This document shows positions 57,301 through 60,300 of a DNA stretch of 64,000 nt, in pieces. Where the stretch lies: NCBI RefSeq assembly GCF_002099425.1, contig NW_018344274.1, forward strand, positions 1,423,001-1,487,000, written 5' to 3'. Numbering within the stretch: the first letter of the stretch is position 1; each line of letters starts with the position of its first letter. Source of the stretch: Phascolarctos cinereus (Eukaryota; Chordata; Mammalia; Diprotodontia; Phascolarctidae). Under the pieces are notes generated by a model, which saw only the letters and a program-made list of their open reading frames with translations, was not told the origin of the DNA and ran no database searches. Position numbers and translations under genes: made by a program.

Positions 57301-60300
57301 TCTTTTCCAACTTCTCAATGTCCTTCTTAGAATGTGGCCTCTAGAATCAAACATTATACTCATCACAATGAAACTTTTCCAGGAAAAGTCGGAGTACCAA
57401 AATCTTACTTCACAATTTGCCATAGGGCTGAACTGGGGAGCTGTACATTTGATTCCTCAGTATTACAGTCCTTAGATTATCAATGGAATTCACTGAAGCC
57501 CAGCTCTGATGGTTCATTAAGTCTGTAAAGGTAACCTTGGCCTCATGAAAGCAATACCAATTGAGTATAAGCTCTGGTGGGTTCTACCATGCTAGGAAGG
57601 TTTCAGATATGGGCCTGATGACGGAGGTTACAAATGAAGACTAGCCCCTCACCAGGCTGACAGCAAGATGATGAAATTGTATACCATGGCAAAGTCTCAA
57701 TGATCATAAACTAGTGAGAATGGTTGTAATCTGTCTGGTAGAAGTAAGGAATTAATTAAAAAACATTTATTAAGCATTTGCTTATATGCAAAGCACTGTG
57801 CGAAGTACTGCTCTCAAGGAGCTCACATTCTGAAAAGGAGAGACAACATGTATAGGTTTCAGCTATGAGTCAGATGGAAAGACTGAGTGACAAGGACTTT
57901 GGTAGAATAAATTTTGTTTTCCAGATCTTCAGTTACCCAACCATCATAAATCACATATCCTTCCAGTATATGAATATTCAAGTATAATGAACTGTACCTT
58001 AAATCCAATATACTACTTAATACAGCATGGTGTAGTAGACCCAAGAAGACCTTGGTACAAGGCCTGTCATTTAACCCCTCAGTTCCCCAGGCAACTTGCT
58101 ATAAGGACTATAAGTTGCAAAGCAGGTTCCAACTTGCATTGATAGAAGGAGTTTCTTCATTAGAAATTTCCTATAAAAATAAAATCACTGGTCTGGTCCT
58201 GATGATGACGATGACGATGATGATGATGATACTCCTAAAATAACATTATTCCAAGATCAGGTCAGAAGCATGACGTTTGTAACTCAGCCCCAAACAAGTC
58301 TTCTTTGATAACATTGTTAGCTAAGCCCTGGTGCTGTGGCACATGGTTATGGCTTTTTTTTTTCAGGCAATTGGGGTTAAGTGACTTGCCCAGGATCAGG
58401 CGAGATTTGAACTTGGGTCCTCCTGACTCGAGGGCTGGTGTTGTATCTACTGTGCCACCTAGGTGCACCACAGTTATGGCTTTTTAACAAGCCTTCTTTT
58501 ACCTGTCCCTTATTGTTGGGAAACATGAGATGCCTCCAAACACCAGCTGGGCCAGCAAACACTAATTCTGAAAGTTAATGTACCACAAAAGAATAACTCT
58601 AAAGAGATGTTTATTCCAGAAGGGCACTGGTAGAAACAGCTACAATGTGTTTACCTACAGCAGTGTGAGAAAGGTCGAAAATGACTCTAACCCAGGCTTT
58701 CTGATTACCTTCTGTCTTTGCTTTTCTGGTTTGCATGCTGACTTTGAGGACAGCATTACAAATGCAAGCTGTAATGTTCCCTGAATCATCTTTATAAAAT
58801 AAATAGGCAATCTTAGCACATCTGAAAGTGTGTAGAAAATGAAAATGAGAAAACAAACAAATTAGTGGTGATTCTTCCCTCTTGTGCTACTCCTCCTGAA
58901 CACATACACACAGATTCACACATTATCTCCTTTGGCAAAAAACATTAAAATAAAAGTCAGAAAGTCTGGGTTCGGATCTCCACTCTGCCACTGGCTAACT
59001 ATGTAATCTTGGACAAGTCACTTAATGCTAGTAGCACCGTGGATAGAGTGACAGATAGTTCTGGAGTTCCTGAGTTCAAATCTGATTACAGATACTTCTT
59101 AGCTGTGAGATCCTGGGCAAGTCACTTAATTCTGTTGCCTCAGTTTCCTCACCTACAAAAAGATCTGGAAAAGGAAAGGGCAAGCCATTCCAGTACTTTT
59201 GCCAAGAAATCCCCAAATGGGGGGATCAGCTAGGTGGTGCAGTGGATAGAGCACCGGCCCTGAAGTCAGGAAGGACCTCAGTTCAAATCCAGCCTCAGAC
59301 CAAACACTTGACACTTACTAGCTGTGTGACCTTGGGCAAGTCACTTAACCCCAACTGCCTAAAAAAAGAATCCCCAAATGGGGTCACAAAGAGTAGGACA
59401 TGACTAAAAAAGGACACAACAAAACAGTTCACATTGACATTAAGGTTCACAAAATGCTTTTCTCACAATAACCCTGTGAGGTAAATAACACAGGCATTAT
59501 TATTATCATTATTCCCATTTTCAGATGAGAACCAGAGGTCCTGAGAGATTAAGTGATTTATACACAATCACAAATCAAGTGTCGTGACCCTGGGTAAGTC
59601 ATTTAACCCTGACTGCCTCACCAAGAAGCAAAGCAGAAAAACAAAACAACAAGCAAGGGTCAACCAAACTGCAACAAAGTATCCTAACTCCACATCCAGC
59701 AGCTCATTATGCTGACCACCACACCGCTTAATCCTGAGTCTTGGTTTCCTCATTTGCAAAATGGTGGGAATAACATTTGGTCGACATCCTAAACAGAGTT
59801 GCTGTGAGAAAAGTACTTTATAAATCTTAAATTGCTAATGAAAATGTAAATTGCTAATAAAAAAAAATGTGAGCTACACCAACATGTATCTTTCAATAAT
59901 TATTTTGGTACCTACATAGTAGATGGTCTCTATTTAAAAAAAAAAAGGCTACAATGCGTCTTAATTTGAGAGACTGGTGTTTTTGCTTTTGTATTTTTTT
60001 TTTGCTTCTTTGCTTCATGACCATTTTAAAACTAGCGATAAAATTTCCAAGTATTACTTATTATTTTCCTTCCCCTTCTTTACTTTAAAAAACTGTTCAT
60101 GCACTTAGCTCTGAGGGGCTACCATATAGCATGTTAACTTTCTAGAGAGAAACAATGGATAAATCTTTTGAAGAAAGTTTCCACACCATAGGAAGGATAT
60201 TGATTAGTTAGAAATTGTCCAGAGGAGAGAAGCTAGGATGGTGAAAAGCCTTGTGACCCCTCCATATGAGGTTCAACCGATGGAGCAGAGAGTATTTATC

